Shown here: one piece after another, positions 23,401 to 32,397 of the stretch
How positions within the stretch are numbered: the first letter of the stretch is position 1
Layout of the letters: the number at the start of each line of letters is the position of its first letter
Assembly: GCF_001625305.1 (NCBI RefSeq)
Contig: NW_017804353.1
Location: 52,875 to 116,874 of the forward strand
Direction of reading: 5' to 3'
Origin: Branchiostoma belcheri
Lineage: Eukaryota > Chordata > Leptocardii > Amphioxiformes > Branchiostomatidae
DNA: 64,000 nucleotides
Notes under the pieces: model-generated
The model's input: only the letters and a program-made list of their open reading frames with translations
Databases searched by the model: none
Told to the model about the DNA's origin: nothing
Made by a program: the position numbers and the translations under genes

Positions 23401-26400
23401 AGGGGGTGCACAGGTTGGACATGTCTGGTCTCTCCCCCTCCCCACCATCCTCTGTACCCTCAGCACCTGTGTCAAGACCCCCTCCTGCGCCGACTGGTAA
23501 GAGTTCCTCACTGTCTTATGATTATCTATGCCAAAATAATTACCTATGTCCAAATGGAGGTACTGTTTTGGGTCTGTTTGGTGGATAGTATTCCCAAGTA
23601 CACTGGTCAACATAACTCAGAAAGCTATGGATGGATTGTGCTATCAGTAAATGTGCTTACCGGTTGTATTTGGATGTGGGTCAGTCTACAGTTACTGTAG
23701 ATAAAAGTAGCGCAGCAGAACTTTTTGTATTTTTTGTTCTGGACATGCAGTGGTCATGATTTTTTTGGTGGCAGGTGGCTTTTGATTTAGGGAAGAAGTG
23801 GTGTAGACTTTGTGACGAATTTTGAACATGCAAGTAACCTTCATTCTGTAAATGATATCCTCTTCAGACTCCTGTTTTGCTATAATATATGTTTCGACAA
23901 GCTCCCATTTTGAACAGTTAAAAAAAGAGTCTGCACAAGCTAATGAGCTGAACTCACTGATACTTGTATCAGAAGCTGATTTCTTGTTTTGACAAGCTCC
24001 TGTTCTTATACTAGTAGTTAAAAGTGAGACCGCTCAAGCTAATAAGTTAAACTCTTGTATGAGAAGTTGACACAACTCCTCTGTGTTCCCAGGGAGCACA
24101 AACGGTGTGTCCCACCCGAAGTCCCAGCCTGAAGGTCCCAGTAAAGCTGACCTCAGCAGTAACCCTGCCACACCGCCTCCCTCAGCTGTGGCGCAGTCTA
24201 CACCGCAGCAGAAAAAGGTAGATATACATTTAGTCTAAATCAGTCCTTTGCAGGGTCTGATGCATGGCGGCTGCAGACATGCATAGGTCTTGTTAGGTTG
24301 ATCTGCTCTCTGGGATGGCCTACTCTCCAAGCAGAGGTTGATGGAGGAAGATCGTTACCTTTTTATATATGCCCCATTTTTTTGGTTTTTTGTCGCTACC
24401 TGCAACAACAACAAAAAAACAACTGGGCATATATAACAGACAACATTCTTCGCCCATCAACCTCTGCTTGGAGAGTAGGGATGACCCTCCCGTCAGTTAT
24501 TTTGACCCCAGCCCTGGTCTTCCCACCTCCCCCTTGGGCAACCACTTGGGCATTTCTAATTCTATATCAGGTTGGGTTGTGATGTCAGCAGTTTAATCAC
24601 AGTTTGAAAGTTAACATAAAAGTAAAACATTTGGACTATCTCTGTCTTATTTTTCGTGAAAAATCTACATTATCTTAGGAACTAGTCCGTCTTCCACAAT
24701 CGTGGTTTCATAATTGAGATGGTGGTTGCTGTTAAGTGTTTTGATTGACTCCGAGTCATTCATGTGCATTTGCATTTCTCATGTTCACAGGACTTCAAGG
24801 CGCGAAACGTGAACCCCTGGGCCAAGCTGGCGAACCAGAGCGCTCGGCCGAGTGTGAACAAGTCCACGGCTGCAAACAGCTTCGAGATGTTCAGGAAACA
24901 GGCAAGGGAGAAGGAGGAAAGGGTGTGTTACATTTCTCGTACAATCATACTTTTTCTCAGACCAGTTTGTTAACATGCATATACATACCCCAAAAAGCAG
25001 TTACTCAAGCAACTGGATATGATTTTGGAAACGGTCAGACGTTACATCCACTAGCTTTCGTCAGTGACTGAGAGACCAGAGGAGCTTGAGTAACTGCTTT
25101 TTGTCATATCGTATTACCTGGATGTCTAACCTTCATCGACGTATGCATAATTATACATATTTTACTATATATTACACTGTAAATGGTAGACATTGTTAAA
25201 ATACATGTACATGTACATGTACTACGTGCTTTTGCAACACACACTTGTCTAAACTGGACACAAAATGTCAGAACCATGACTTTTGGTCAATCACATTTAG
25301 CTAGGAGCAAATATGTGTTCCTGAAAACTTGTACGAAAAACAAACAAATAGGTAGGAGCATTTTTGTTACAAGAACGAAACAAAGGAATGATACTCGATG
25401 ATTGTTATTGATGTGTAAACGTTGTATTTCAGGCGAAGATGCTGAGACAACAGGAGGAGCACAGACAGCAGCAGAGGGAACAGGCTGAACGGGAGAGACT
25501 CAGGCAGGAGAGGGAGAGACTGAGGTAAACTCAACCAAACTGTCTTCTCCTTTTTTCTTTCTTTCAGTACAACTAGAGATGGCCAGCAGTTGAAATTGCT
25601 TTCCAAAAGAAGAGCTAGATATCTGGCAGAACCAGCCAAACGTCATCTGCTATGGACTTTACATATGCATGTGAAGAGAAGAATTTAGCTAATTTAGAAG
25701 GACATGAAATTTTCTTAGCATGAAATGCAAACAGTTTTGGAAACTTGACTGTGTTTAGTCAATGACAGCTACATTTGTAGATGTCCAGGTTATGTGATAC
25801 ACAAGAAAACTTAAGCAACTAATAGATTCATCAGTCATTGATTACAAAGTGGTGGATGCTACTTGAAACATGTGACAGCTTTCAAAATAAATCCAGTTGC
25901 TATAAAAAGGTGTAGCAAGCTAACAAAGAAAGTTTACGCAAGAGAACTGTTTTAAACTTTTGGACTGATGATGATAATGATTGATAGTTGAAAAGGGATT
26001 GATGGATTTTGTGGCATGTGTTTTTGTTTCCCCAGGGAGCGTGAGGAGGAGGAGATGCTAGAGCGAGCCCGGCGTTCCCAGGAAGCGGCGCGGAGGCAGC
26101 AGAGTGAGGAGCGACGTCGTCAGGACGAGGAACAGCGACAGAAGGACGACGACCAGGAGCGGCTGGAGAGCGAGCGGCAGAAGATGGCGGCGCAGCGGGA
26201 ACGCGAGCGACGCAAGGAGCAGGAGAGACGGCGACGAGAAGCTGTGAGTTACATCCTCACTCACTGTTTTAACCTCGGGGCTCTGAATGCTTTGTTAGGC
26301 ACTCACTCACACTCACTGTCCTGGTTTTGATTATACTGCTGTCGGTTTCCCTGTCCCAGGGGTGGGCAGCAGACGGCTGTTCTGGACACCTCGCCTCCAG

Positions 26401-26871
26401 CTGGCTCTGTCCTGTGGGTCTGTGCTGGACAGACCACACTCCTTGATATCCTTAGGCACTGGTGCAGTTAACATTTCAATTTACCTGCACTACTCAGATT
26501 TTAGGAAGTATGGATCATACTGAAAACTGACCAGAAACCATTGCAATTGTTTCTTTTCCACTTCGTTAGAAATGTAATACAATGACATCCACATACAAAT
26601 GTATTTCGAACCCTGAACCAAGGCTTAAGCAAGCATCTCTTGTTTCAGGACATTTGTTAGCTAGATGCTGCAGTAAGAATAATTCCTGCAAGGTGGCATT
26701 TATTTAGAGAAGCTGCAGCAAGATATGTTTCTGCAAGGTGGTATTGTTGTACTGTTAGTCACTTTGAGTTCAAAAGAGTGATTCTTTCCCTTCTTTTCTG
26801 GACAGATGGCTGGTGGCATTGACATGAACCAACAACACGACATCATGGCGTCCTTCGAAGAGATGATGTGA
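2255..26871 (+). CDS. BRD4: BET bromodomain protein, long BRD4-like form (pro-orthologue of BRD2/3/4/T)
   Basis: Twenty-four exons joined by GT-AG introns encode about 1,293 residues from the ATG at 2,320, once two single-base excesses in poly-C stretches are allowed for (human BRD4 is about 1,360). Domain order: BRD2-like N-terminal motif PGKRVRRPS; bromodomain 1 (WPF shelf in AWPFHEP, acetyl-lysine-binding Asn in YNKP); proline-rich linker with the conserved [14 protein letters not shown]; bromodomain 2 (AYAWPFYEP, Asn in YRYNPPEH); Ser/Asp/Glu phospho-cluster; [14 protein letters not shown] motif and Lys-rich tract; ET domain; second Ser-rich tract; long proline-rich region; charged Arg/Glu coiled stretch; C-terminal P-TEFb-interaction peptide. 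Known family role: nuclear reader of acetylated histones that recruits CDK9/cyclin T. A short isoform ending at 17,508 is also predicted. The first exon may be missing, so the true N-terminus is uncertain. Confidence 0.95.
2593..4360. mobile_element. 1.77-kb non-autonomous DNA element with CAGGGGTTAAAATAC termini
   Basis: The left end CAGGGGTTAAAATAC and right end GTATTTTAACCCCTG are exact inverted repeats of 15 bp. CTATT flanks both sides. Flanking DNA (2,540-2,592 and 4,361-4,560) is continuous with a repeat present uninterrupted at about 7,255-7,500, which shows the unoccupied arrangement. No transposase frame is visible inside. The left 400 bp is CpG-rich, which could be mistaken for a promoter. 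The termini resemble hAT-type CAGGG ends, but the family is not established. Confidence 0.65.
4956..5093 (+). CDS. BRD4: BET exon 2, start of bromodomain 1
   Basis: Acceptor CTTGTTCCAG; donor GTAAGT after ACATACCA; phase 0 to 0. Encodes [20 protein letters not shown] and the WPF shelf ([10 protein letters not shown]). Very close to BRD2/BRD4. Confidence 0.95.
5080..5345 (+). repeat. Tandem repeat copying the exon 2 splice donor
   Basis: Units of about 50-57 bp, each repeating the last bases of exon 2 plus intron start (GAACATACCAGTAAGTCTCA, with variants). GTAAGT donors occur at 5,094 (the real one), 5,190, 5,247 and 5,303. A degenerate unit without the donor lies between the first two. Confidence 0.85.
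5707..5853 (+). CDS. BRD4: BET exon 3, bromodomain 1 core
   Basis: Acceptor CACCAACAG; donor GTGGGT; phase 0 to 0. Encodes [20 protein letters not shown] through [10 protein letters not shown], including the acetyl-lysine-binding Asn of YNKP. Confidence 0.95.
6011..6210 (-). repeat. Minisatellite, four exact 50-bp units (LINE tail)
   Basis: Units begin at 6,011, 6,061, 6,111 and 6,161 and end with CACACCAGCTTC. The same sequence in opposite orientation forms the 3' tail of the LINE fragment at 10,010-10,065, so this appears to be an amplified retrotransposon tail on the minus strand. Confidence 0.85.
6233..6335 (-). mobile_element. LINE 3' end fragment, minus strand
   Basis: Reverse complement of the sequence after the ORF end at 9,900-9,995 (TTAGGTGTAACAAGTCAAT and surroundings). 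It abuts the 50-bp tail array and ends just before the exon 4 acceptor. Confidence 0.65.
6337..6487 (+). CDS. BRD4: BET exon 4, end of bromodomain 1
   Basis: Acceptor CCTCCCGTAG; donor GTAAGA; phase 0 in, 1 out. Encodes [20 protein letters not shown], the final helix of bromodomain 1, then a basic [11 protein letters not shown] stretch. Confidence 0.95.
6617..6728. repeat. Dispersed intronic repeat (GGTAGTGGATGCTACCTGAAA family)
   Basis: Contains CACTGACGAAAGGTAGTGG, ATCCAGTTGCTTGAG and TACCTGGATGTCTAACCTTC. Related stretches lie near 11,320-11,435, 22,760-22,865, 24,995-25,140 (a foldback arrangement), 25,830-25,905 and 38,720-39,000. Confidence 0.6.
6838..7197 (+). CDS. BRD4: BET exon 5, proline-rich linker with apparent frameshift
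   Basis: Acceptor TTTTTTTCCAG, phase 1; donor GTAAAC. The first part reads proline-rich ([16 protein letters not shown]). The last part must use the next frame ([15 protein letters not shown]) to join exon 6 ([10 protein letters not shown]), a junction conserved in BET proteins. The length of 360 nt is one more than the phases allow. The switch falls at or near the run of eight C at 7,116-7,123. Read-through in the first frame gives no stop but an unrelated peptide. Confidence 0.85.
7255..7500 (+). repeat. Dispersed repeat, uninterrupted copy
   Basis: Matches the DNA on both sides of the 2,593-4,360 insertion: GGAAACCCTGATTTT and GGTTTTCGTT on the left; TTTTGCCTGTTGCAGA, ACATTTGGAAACTACA and GTGCTATGCACAAT on the right. 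Confidence 0.7.
7501..8432. other. Intron 5 remainder
   Basis: Non-coding sequence within the BET gene. No exon, RNA gene or clear repeat was recognised here. Confidence 0.5.
8433..8554 (+). CDS. BRD4: BET exon 6, linker with basic conserved motif
   Basis: Acceptor GTCCCACCAG; donor GTGGGA after CCCGTCAG; phase 0 in, 2 out. Encodes [20 protein letters not shown] and a Ser/Thr/Pro stretch ending AKIPPVR. Confidence 0.9.
9367..9600 (+). repeat. Minisatellite, four units of about 60 bp
   Basis: Repeated core TGTACGGTAGCCCATAAGTA followed by TGTGTAAAAGAAGC. It ends 28 bp upstream of exon 7, so it lies close to the branch-point region of that acceptor. Confidence 0.8.
9629..9773 (+). CDS. BRD4: BET exon 7, inter-bromodomain segment and start of bromodomain 2
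   Basis: Acceptor TTGCCTGCCAG; donor GTAAGT; phase 2 in, 0 out. Encodes [20 protein letters not shown] and then [20 protein letters not shown], conserved in all BET proteins. Confidence 0.95.
9815..10065 (+). mobile_element. LINE 3' end fragment
   Basis: Encodes the typical C-terminal tail of a non-LTR retrotransposon reverse transcriptase ([20 protein letters not shown]), then a stop, a 3' UTR and one copy of the tail unit that is tandemly repeated at 6,011 and 61,140. Most of the element is missing (5' truncated). Confidence 0.75.
10379..10480 (+). CDS. BRD4: BET exon 8, bromodomain 2
   Basis: Acceptor TTCTTCTGAACAG; donor GTAAGG; phase 0 to 0. Encodes [20 protein letters not shown] and [14 protein letters not shown], including the WPF shelf. 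Confidence 0.95.
10522..10662 (+). repeat. 141-bp dispersed repeat, copy 1
   Basis: Identical over 141 bp, by eye, to 15,484-15,624. Starts TTCACCTCTCAATCTGGGCA and ends CATGCCATGGGTACA. Lies in intron 8. Confidence 0.9.
10956..11084 (+). CDS. BRD4: BET exon 9, bromodomain 2 core
   Basis: Acceptor CCTTCTGTACAG; donor GTAAGT; phase 0 to 0. Encodes [20 protein letters not shown] and [20 protein letters not shown] with the acetyl-lysine-binding Asn. Confidence 0.95.
11510..11710 (+). CDS. BRD4: BET exon 10, end of bromodomain 2 and acidic Ser cluster
   Basis: Acceptor CTTGTTCCCCAG; donor GTGAGT; phase 0 to 0. Encodes [14 protein letters not shown], a Pro/Glu linker, then [20 protein letters not shown] and [13 protein letters not shown]. 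The Ser/Asp cluster corresponds to the CK2-phosphorylated region of BRD4 (family knowledge). Confidence 0.95.
12070..12277. mobile_element. hAT-like MITE (CAGGGCTCGAAAT ends)
   Basis: Left end CAGGGCTCGAAATACTTT; right end AAAGTATTTCGAACCCCG. Terminal inverted repeats of this form are typical of hAT elements. A related element is at 49,371-49,580, and single ends are near 26,600 and 56,650. Confidence 0.65.
12278..13201. other. Intron 10 remainder
   Basis: Non-coding. Contains T/A-rich DNA and scattered words shared with other introns. No gene or clear repeat boundary was recognised. Confidence 0.45.
13202..13494 (+). CDS. BRD4: BET exon 11, BID motif and Lys-rich region
   Basis: Acceptor TTTGTTCCAG; donor GTCAGT; phase 0 in, 2 out. 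Encodes [20 protein letters not shown], then a repetitive Lys/Asp/Glu tract from imperfect GACAAAGAAAAG units, then a Pro-rich stretch and basic KKTNS. Such lysine-rich regions in BET proteins carry nuclear localisation signals. Confidence 0.95.
13543..13906. mobile_element. MITE with TCAGGCCTAG ends
   Basis: Left end TCAGGCCTAGGAAAAACA; right end reads TCAGGCCTAGTAAAAAAATG on the other strand. Both continue into GTTTCCTGTTTC. Internal sequence CACCTGAGTGATGAAACGTT and CAACATTGACATTGAAAAT is shared with 29,871-30,050. Confidence 0.7.
14563..14744 (-). mobile_element. Foldback MITE (TAGCCTCC family), copy 2
   Basis: Full inverted-repeat copy. AGAAATAGT to the left and AGAAATAGC to the right form a clear 9-bp target-site duplication with one mismatch. 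Confidence 0.85.
14791..14924 (+). CDS. BRD4: BET exon 12, start of ET domain
   Basis: Acceptor TTGTGATTTTAG; donor GTTAGT; phase 2 in, 1 out. Encodes [20 protein letters not shown], then [18 protein letters not shown], the first part of the extra-terminal (ET) domain. Confidence 0.95.
15027..15184. repeat. Foldback element with arms of about 58 bp
   Basis: The left arm starts GTTCTCTCACCTAGAG and ends CAGTAGACTGACCCAG; the right arm is its near-exact reverse complement. The spacer is about 41 bp and contains GTGACGTCA, a CRE-like site. Flanking text (AAAGTTCATCTGTGT, CCAACAC) recurs near 47,010 and 59,815. Confidence 0.8.
15484..15624 (+). repeat. 141-bp dispersed repeat, copy 2
   Basis: Identical to 10,522-10,662 by eye. 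Lies in intron 12. Confidence 0.9.
15935..16125 (-). mobile_element. tRNA-derived SINE, minus strand
   Basis: On the minus strand a tRNA-like head has GACGTAAACGGTAGCG (A-box region) and GGGTTCGAATCC (B box), with partial acceptor pairing GTCGTG / CATGAC. It continues into a block containing TTAGGAAAGGCATTTTACAC, similar to the central part of several deuterostome SINEs. It ends 16 bp before the exon 13 acceptor. Confidence 0.65.
16141..16311 (+). CDS. BRD4: BET exon 13, ET domain
   Basis: Acceptor TTGTTATTTTACCAG; donor GTGAGT; phase 1 to 1. Encodes [40 protein letters not shown] and [11 protein letters not shown], the most conserved part of the ET domain that binds chromatin regulators in the family. 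Confidence 0.97.
16560..16715 (-). mobile_element. Possible tRNA-derived SINE, degenerate
   Basis: The minus strand has GTGGTTAGAGTGCTCGCCTT, like a tRNA A-box and anticodon arm, followed by a degenerate B-box region (GGTCCTGAGTC). Boundaries are uncertain. Confidence 0.4.
16776..16898 (+). CDS. BRD4: BET exon 14, basic/coiled segment after ET
   Basis: Acceptor CTTGTGTTTTAG; donor GTACAA; phase 1 to 1. Encodes [20 protein letters not shown] and [20 protein letters not shown], a charged helix as in BRD2/3. Confidence 0.92.
17366..17500 (+). CDS. BRD4: BET exon 15, C-terminal Ser-rich tract
   Basis: Acceptor CATCCCTGCAG; donor GTAGTT; phase 1 to 1. Encodes [20 protein letters not shown] and continues Ser/Asp-rich to DSSDSESG. 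In vertebrate BRD2 and BRD3 a similar Ser/Asp tract forms the C-terminus. Confidence 0.92.
17501..17508 (+). CDS. BRD4: Alternative 3' end: short BET isoform stop
   Basis: If the donor after 17,500 is not used, the frame continues GGT AGT TAG, giving a short protein of about 812 residues ending [11 protein letters not shown]. Human BRD2 is about 800 residues and ends similarly. A 3' UTR and AATAAA follow. Confidence 0.7.
17509..19250 (+). other. Predicted 3' UTR of the short BET isoform / intron 15
   Basis: Non-coding stretch following the alternative stop. The best poly(A) signal is AATAAA at 19,221-19,226, with a T/GT-rich stretch (GTTGTTTATTTGTGTGTG) about 30 bases downstream. In the long isoform it is spliced out. 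Confidence 0.55.
19221..19226 (+). terminator. Poly(A) signal AATAAA, short isoform
   Basis: AATAAA with a downstream GT-rich element, about 1.7 kb after the alternative stop at 17,508. Confidence 0.55.
19251..21481. other. Remainder of intron 15
   Basis: Non-coding. It holds a half copy of the CTAACCAGGATGGTACCCAG foldback family at 19,533-19,560 and a run of 15 C at about 19,926. No coding exon was recognised. Confidence 0.5.
21482..21534 (+). CDS. BRD4: BET exon 16 (long form only)
   Basis: Acceptor TCTTCCTTCAG; donor GTAACC; phase 1 in, 0 out. Encodes [17 protein letters not shown], a short basic exon linking the Ser-rich tract to the proline-rich tail. Confidence 0.85.
21963..22164 (+). 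CDS. BRD4: BET exon 17, proline/glutamine-rich
   Basis: Acceptor CTGTCTTCCAG; donor GTAGGT; phase 0 in, 1 out. Encodes [20 protein letters not shown] followed by Pro/Gln/Val-rich repeats ([13 protein letters not shown]). Confidence 0.88.
22190..22326 (+). mobile_element. LINE 3' end fragment
   Basis: Encodes [20 protein letters not shown] and [19 protein letters not shown], the same reverse-transcriptase tail as at 9,815-9,960. Located just inside intron 17. Confidence 0.7.
22382..22504 (+). CDS. BRD4: BET exon 18, proline-rich
   Basis: Acceptor TTGTCATGTCCAG; donor GTATGT; phase 1 to 1. Encodes [20 protein letters not shown] through QLQQQLRPP. Confidence 0.88.
23046..23496 (+). CDS. BRD4: BET exon 19, long proline-rich exon with apparent frameshift
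   Basis: Acceptor CTGTTTTCCAG, phase 1; donor GTAAGA, phase 1. The first part reads [19 protein letters not shown] and [20 protein letters not shown]. The last part needs the next frame ([40 protein letters not shown]) to join exon 20. The length of 451 nt is one more than a multiple of three. The switch lies among poly-C runs at about 23,250-23,340. Read without the shift, the exon stops at 23,498-23,500, just past the donor. Confidence 0.82.
24093..24217 (+). CDS. BRD4: BET exon 20
   Basis: Acceptor CTGTGTTCCCAG; donor GTAGAT; phase 1 in, 0 out. Encodes [20 protein letters not shown] and ends TPQQKK. Confidence 0.88.
24305..24479. repeat. Foldback element (CTCTCCAAGCAGAGGTTGATG arms)
   Basis: Inverted arms CTACTCTCCAAGCAGAGGTT / AACCTCTGCTTGGAGAGTAG flank a centre with a second inverted pair (TATATATGCCC / GGGCATATATA). 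The ends resemble the CTCCAAGCAG ends of the 43,385 family. Confidence 0.7.
24791..24922 (+). CDS. BRD4: BET exon 21
   Basis: Acceptor CATGTTCACAG; donor GTGTGT; phase 0 to 0. Encodes [20 protein letters not shown] and [15 protein letters not shown]. The SWA(K)L and FRK..KEKEER elements are conserved in the BRD4 C-terminal region. Confidence 0.9.
25433..25524 (+). CDS. BRD4: BET exon 22, charged coiled segment
   Basis: Acceptor TTGTATTTCAG; donor GTAAAC; phase 0 in, 2 out. Encodes [20 protein letters not shown] and [11 protein letters not shown], predicted helical. Confidence 0.9.
26036..26243 (+). CDS. BRD4: BET exon 23, Arg/Glu-rich coiled coil
   Basis: Acceptor TGTTTCCCCAG; donor GTGAGT; phase 2 in, 0 out. 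Encodes [20 protein letters not shown] and [16 protein letters not shown]. Matches the charged helix before the P-TEFb-binding peptide in BRD4. Confidence 0.92.
26806..26871 (+). CDS. BRD4: BET exon 24, P-TEFb-interaction C-terminus
   Basis: Acceptor TTTCTGGACAG; phase 0; stop TGA at 26,869-26,871. Encodes [20 protein letters not shown] plus a final Met. It corresponds to the C-terminal motif of BRD4, BRDT and fly fs(1)h long form, which binds cyclin T/CDK9. Confidence 0.95.
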   Translation: MAGGIDMNQQHDIMASFEEMM

Positions 26872-28620
26872 GAAACAAAGTCGCGTCCGCTACAGTCGTG
26901 TCTCTCAACGAAACAACGATCTCTCCCTCCGCTACAACTTCCAACACCTCGCTGTCCATAACAGAAGAAACCAACATGGTGCAGGTCTTGGGTCGGCCGA
27001 ATACGGGCAGCGTTCTTACCATAAAAACTGCGGGCGCTCTCTCTCTAACTCTGCTGTAAAGTTTTGACAACGGCTGCATAGTCTGAACACCTTTATCTGG
27101 TATGGATATACCTCGGCGTTGCTATCAAACTGTTGACATAATAACCATTATAAAACATGGTGTTAGTCCTGTAAAGTATGTGGCCACAGTGTTGACGGTG
27201 TCGTCAGAATTTGGGTCGGCGTCCGACCGTTAAATATTTCTCAAGGCTTCGGCCTAAATTTATTCCTACAATACAGCCATCATCTTGTTGATAAGTCATA
27301 GAGAAATATTCCCCACTCACTGCGTATTCTCTCTCTCTGTATCTCTCTCTCTTTGAGATTTTGTGGTTCTATTTTGTAACTTCTCAACGGCATGTAAATT
27401 TAGCTGCTGTATAAAATGTTGCTTCTAGTGTTAGTACACCCCCCTTACCTTAAATAGACCCCCCCCCCTCTCGGGGAGAATGAAGACCTTTTCCAGGCTT
27501 GATGGGAACAGCCCAACACTGTAAATACCTCATTTCGCTCGTTCTTTGAAGAGATATGCAAGAATATATTGTTATTATGATAATACCCACTGGCATGTTG
27601 CATGTTTGTTGAGTGCAAAAAAACAAAGTGGTGAGAAGTCCAGGGTTGTAAGATTGAATATTGAGGACGGTACGAAAGTCTGCAACTAACTGTACAGTCC
27701 GGAGCTAAGATTGGGACGTTCTTGTGAATTCCTAACATAGCCAGCTAGCGTCGTCCATGTACAGTTTAAATGGATTTTGTCTACCAGTAGAGCTTCCTTG
27801 CTCTAAGAGAGGCATTTTGAAAAGTGCTTTCTTTGAGTTAGAAGCAAGGTGCAACTGCTATGTGTAAGCAAAAAAGTGGCTGATAGTAAAAAATAAAGTA
27901 GTGCCATATTTTCTCTTGTATAAAGGTGGCTGTTCAACTTAAAAGCCGAGAAAAAAGAGTATAGGTGGAATAATTTTTGTTTCGTTACGTTTTTTTTTTA
28001 CATGTTTTTGTTGATATTTTTTGATGGGGATGTTCGCTTGTGTTACAGCATTTTCAACGCCCTACCAAACAGTTGCATGCTATCTTGTTATATAAAATGT
28101 TGTGAGGGAAATAAAATATAGTATTCTTCCTGAGAAAATAAAAAAGTGTTGTCCGGAGAAAGAACATTCCATGGTAAGGTTCTGTAATAAACTACGTTAT
28201 GTCACTCTGACATCCCCGACAACTCTACACTTACATAGCTGATCATTTAGCGTCTTTTCAATTTCAATTGTACAGAAAGTAATGTATGTGAATTAATTAA
28301 TTCTCCCTTCATTTTTGCAACTTTGTGTACAGTTTTTCATCTTTTATTACGATACTATAATTGACACGATGACTAGGGAAGGTTTGCCAAAATTGTATTC
28401 GAGTCCCAAGAACTATTATTGTGGAAGTGGTGTGCAGTCTGTAGCTATTGAGTAGCTGCGGCTGCGAGGGTTTAAAAACACTGCAGGGCTCTAGCTTTGT
28501 CAGTACTTATGTAGGACCAGTGTTTTTCTGTGTATGATCAATGTATTTAAGTGGCATGGATGCCCCAGGTTACAAATGTACAACAAATTGTTGAATAAAG
28601 CACAATCAAACTGCATCTTG
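26872..28620 (+). other. 3' UTR of the long BET transcript
   Basis: Non-coding after the stop. Candidate poly(A) signals are AATAAA near 28,110, one near 28,137 (ATAAAAAAG context) and one at 28,594-28,599. No other gene was seen. Confidence 0.6.
28594..28599 (+). terminator. Poly(A) signal AATAAA, long isoform (distal)
   Basis: AATAAA followed by TTGAGTTTCTGTCTTTGATG, a T/GT-rich region, about 1.7 kb after the long-form stop. Confidence 0.5.
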
Positions 28621-28704
28621 AGTTTCTGTCTTTGATGTTTGCTGTTGGAATATCGTAAGTGTACTACCATGGAGCTATGATACATATTGATACTACTACA
28701 ATTA

Positions 28705-29100
28705 GTGATGCGTACCGGTTCACTGGACTTGGATCCGGACTTGTGAGAATGTTTAGGTTCAAGTCCAAAAAAACCTATAAGTCAAGAACCGAGTCCGGAC
28801 TTACTACCATAAAAGACCATTTCACATACCCCTTTTCTTTCCAAACCACCTAAAACCTTCCGTAGATTGTAAAATCTTTGCTGCAAAACGAAGAAAACAT
28901 TGCCATCGGGCATCGTCAAGTACCGGCCTCCATGTCATGTGGCCAAAGTTTCACCCAGACAATATTGCAAGGTTGCCAACATGCAATTTTGTATATGCCA
29001 TGGGTTTAGGTCCGGACTTACAAGTCCGGAACTGAACCTAAACCTCTGGACTTGAATCCGGACCTGAACCTAAAATTGGGTTTAGGTATGCATTACTAAG
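28705..29100. mobile_element. Non-autonomous element with TAGTGATGCGTACCGG end
   Basis: The left end TTAGTGATGCGTACCGG is roughly inverted at the right (GGTATGCATTACTAAG). The ends carry several GTCCGGACTTG / ACCTAAACCC motifs. A near full-length copy lies in opposite orientation at about 50,676-51,038. Fragments occur at 3,918-4,020 and around 62,310-62,470. It separates the two convergent 3' ends. Confidence 0.6.
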
Positions 29101-29191
29101 TACAATGTATGCAGAAAGTGAAAATGTATATAATATGTGTAGTACTATACATAGGGAAGAGAATAATCGCAGAAAAAGAGATCATGCTTCT

Positions 29192-29197
29192 TTTATT
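29192..29197 (-). terminator. SURF2: Poly(A) signal of SURF2
   Basis: TTTATT on the plus strand reads AATAAA on the minus strand, about 190 bases after the SURF2 stop. Confidence 0.55.
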
Positions 29198-29386
29198 CCT
29201 TTAGTAGTTGTACGAAGTACAATTTCAACATCTTTACATGTTTGTAAGAGATATCCTCTTGAAAGTCTTCAGGATGAAATATCCAAATATTTCTATCCTT
29301 GGCAGTAATTTCATTTTGTAACTTAAACGATGCTCTGTTTTGACAGTGCGGTTCAGTTGCAGTTACAAATTTAAATCCAGTTGAGT

Positions 29387-32124
<2,738 letters not shown>

Positions 32125-32357
32125 GATGGGGTCAACTCGGGTCATTACGAGGGTTCATATGGAGTATTTCTGTCGCTCAGCACTTCCTCGTCCCTCTTTG
32201 ATTCCACTCAAATACAACATTACTGGAGAAAATTTTGTACAAAGAATAAATTATGCTTAAGAAATAATAAAAAGCACCCGAATATAGTATTGTACTGTCC
32301 AAGTAACGACTAAACATTTCTTTCTCAGCCTCAAAAACTTCATACAGAGCCTTCAAG
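32125..32357. promoter_or_regulatory. Bidirectional promoter of SURF2 and DENND10
   Basis: Only 233 bp separate the divergent start codons. No TATA box is evident on either side. Both starts are embedded in ATGGCGGC; DENND10 has CAAGATGGCGGC, the classical YY1-type element overlapping the start codon. The exact transcription starts cannot be seen. Confidence 0.65.
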
Positions 32358-32397
32358 ATGGCGGCTCTTGCTGACTTAGTTGCCGCATCACTAATCG
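32358..32397 (+). CDS. DENND10: DENND10 exon 1
   Basis: Starts at ATG in CAAGATGGCGGC; donor GTAAGT after CTAATCG; phase 1 out. Encodes MAALADLVAASLI, with Glu completed in exon 2. Short, but supported by exact phase match and similarity to the human N-terminus. Confidence 0.85.

Noticed and set aside
22972..23613. Glycine-rich minus-strand open frames over exon 19
   Set aside because: Reverse reading of poly-C/proline codons, with no similarity or splice logic.
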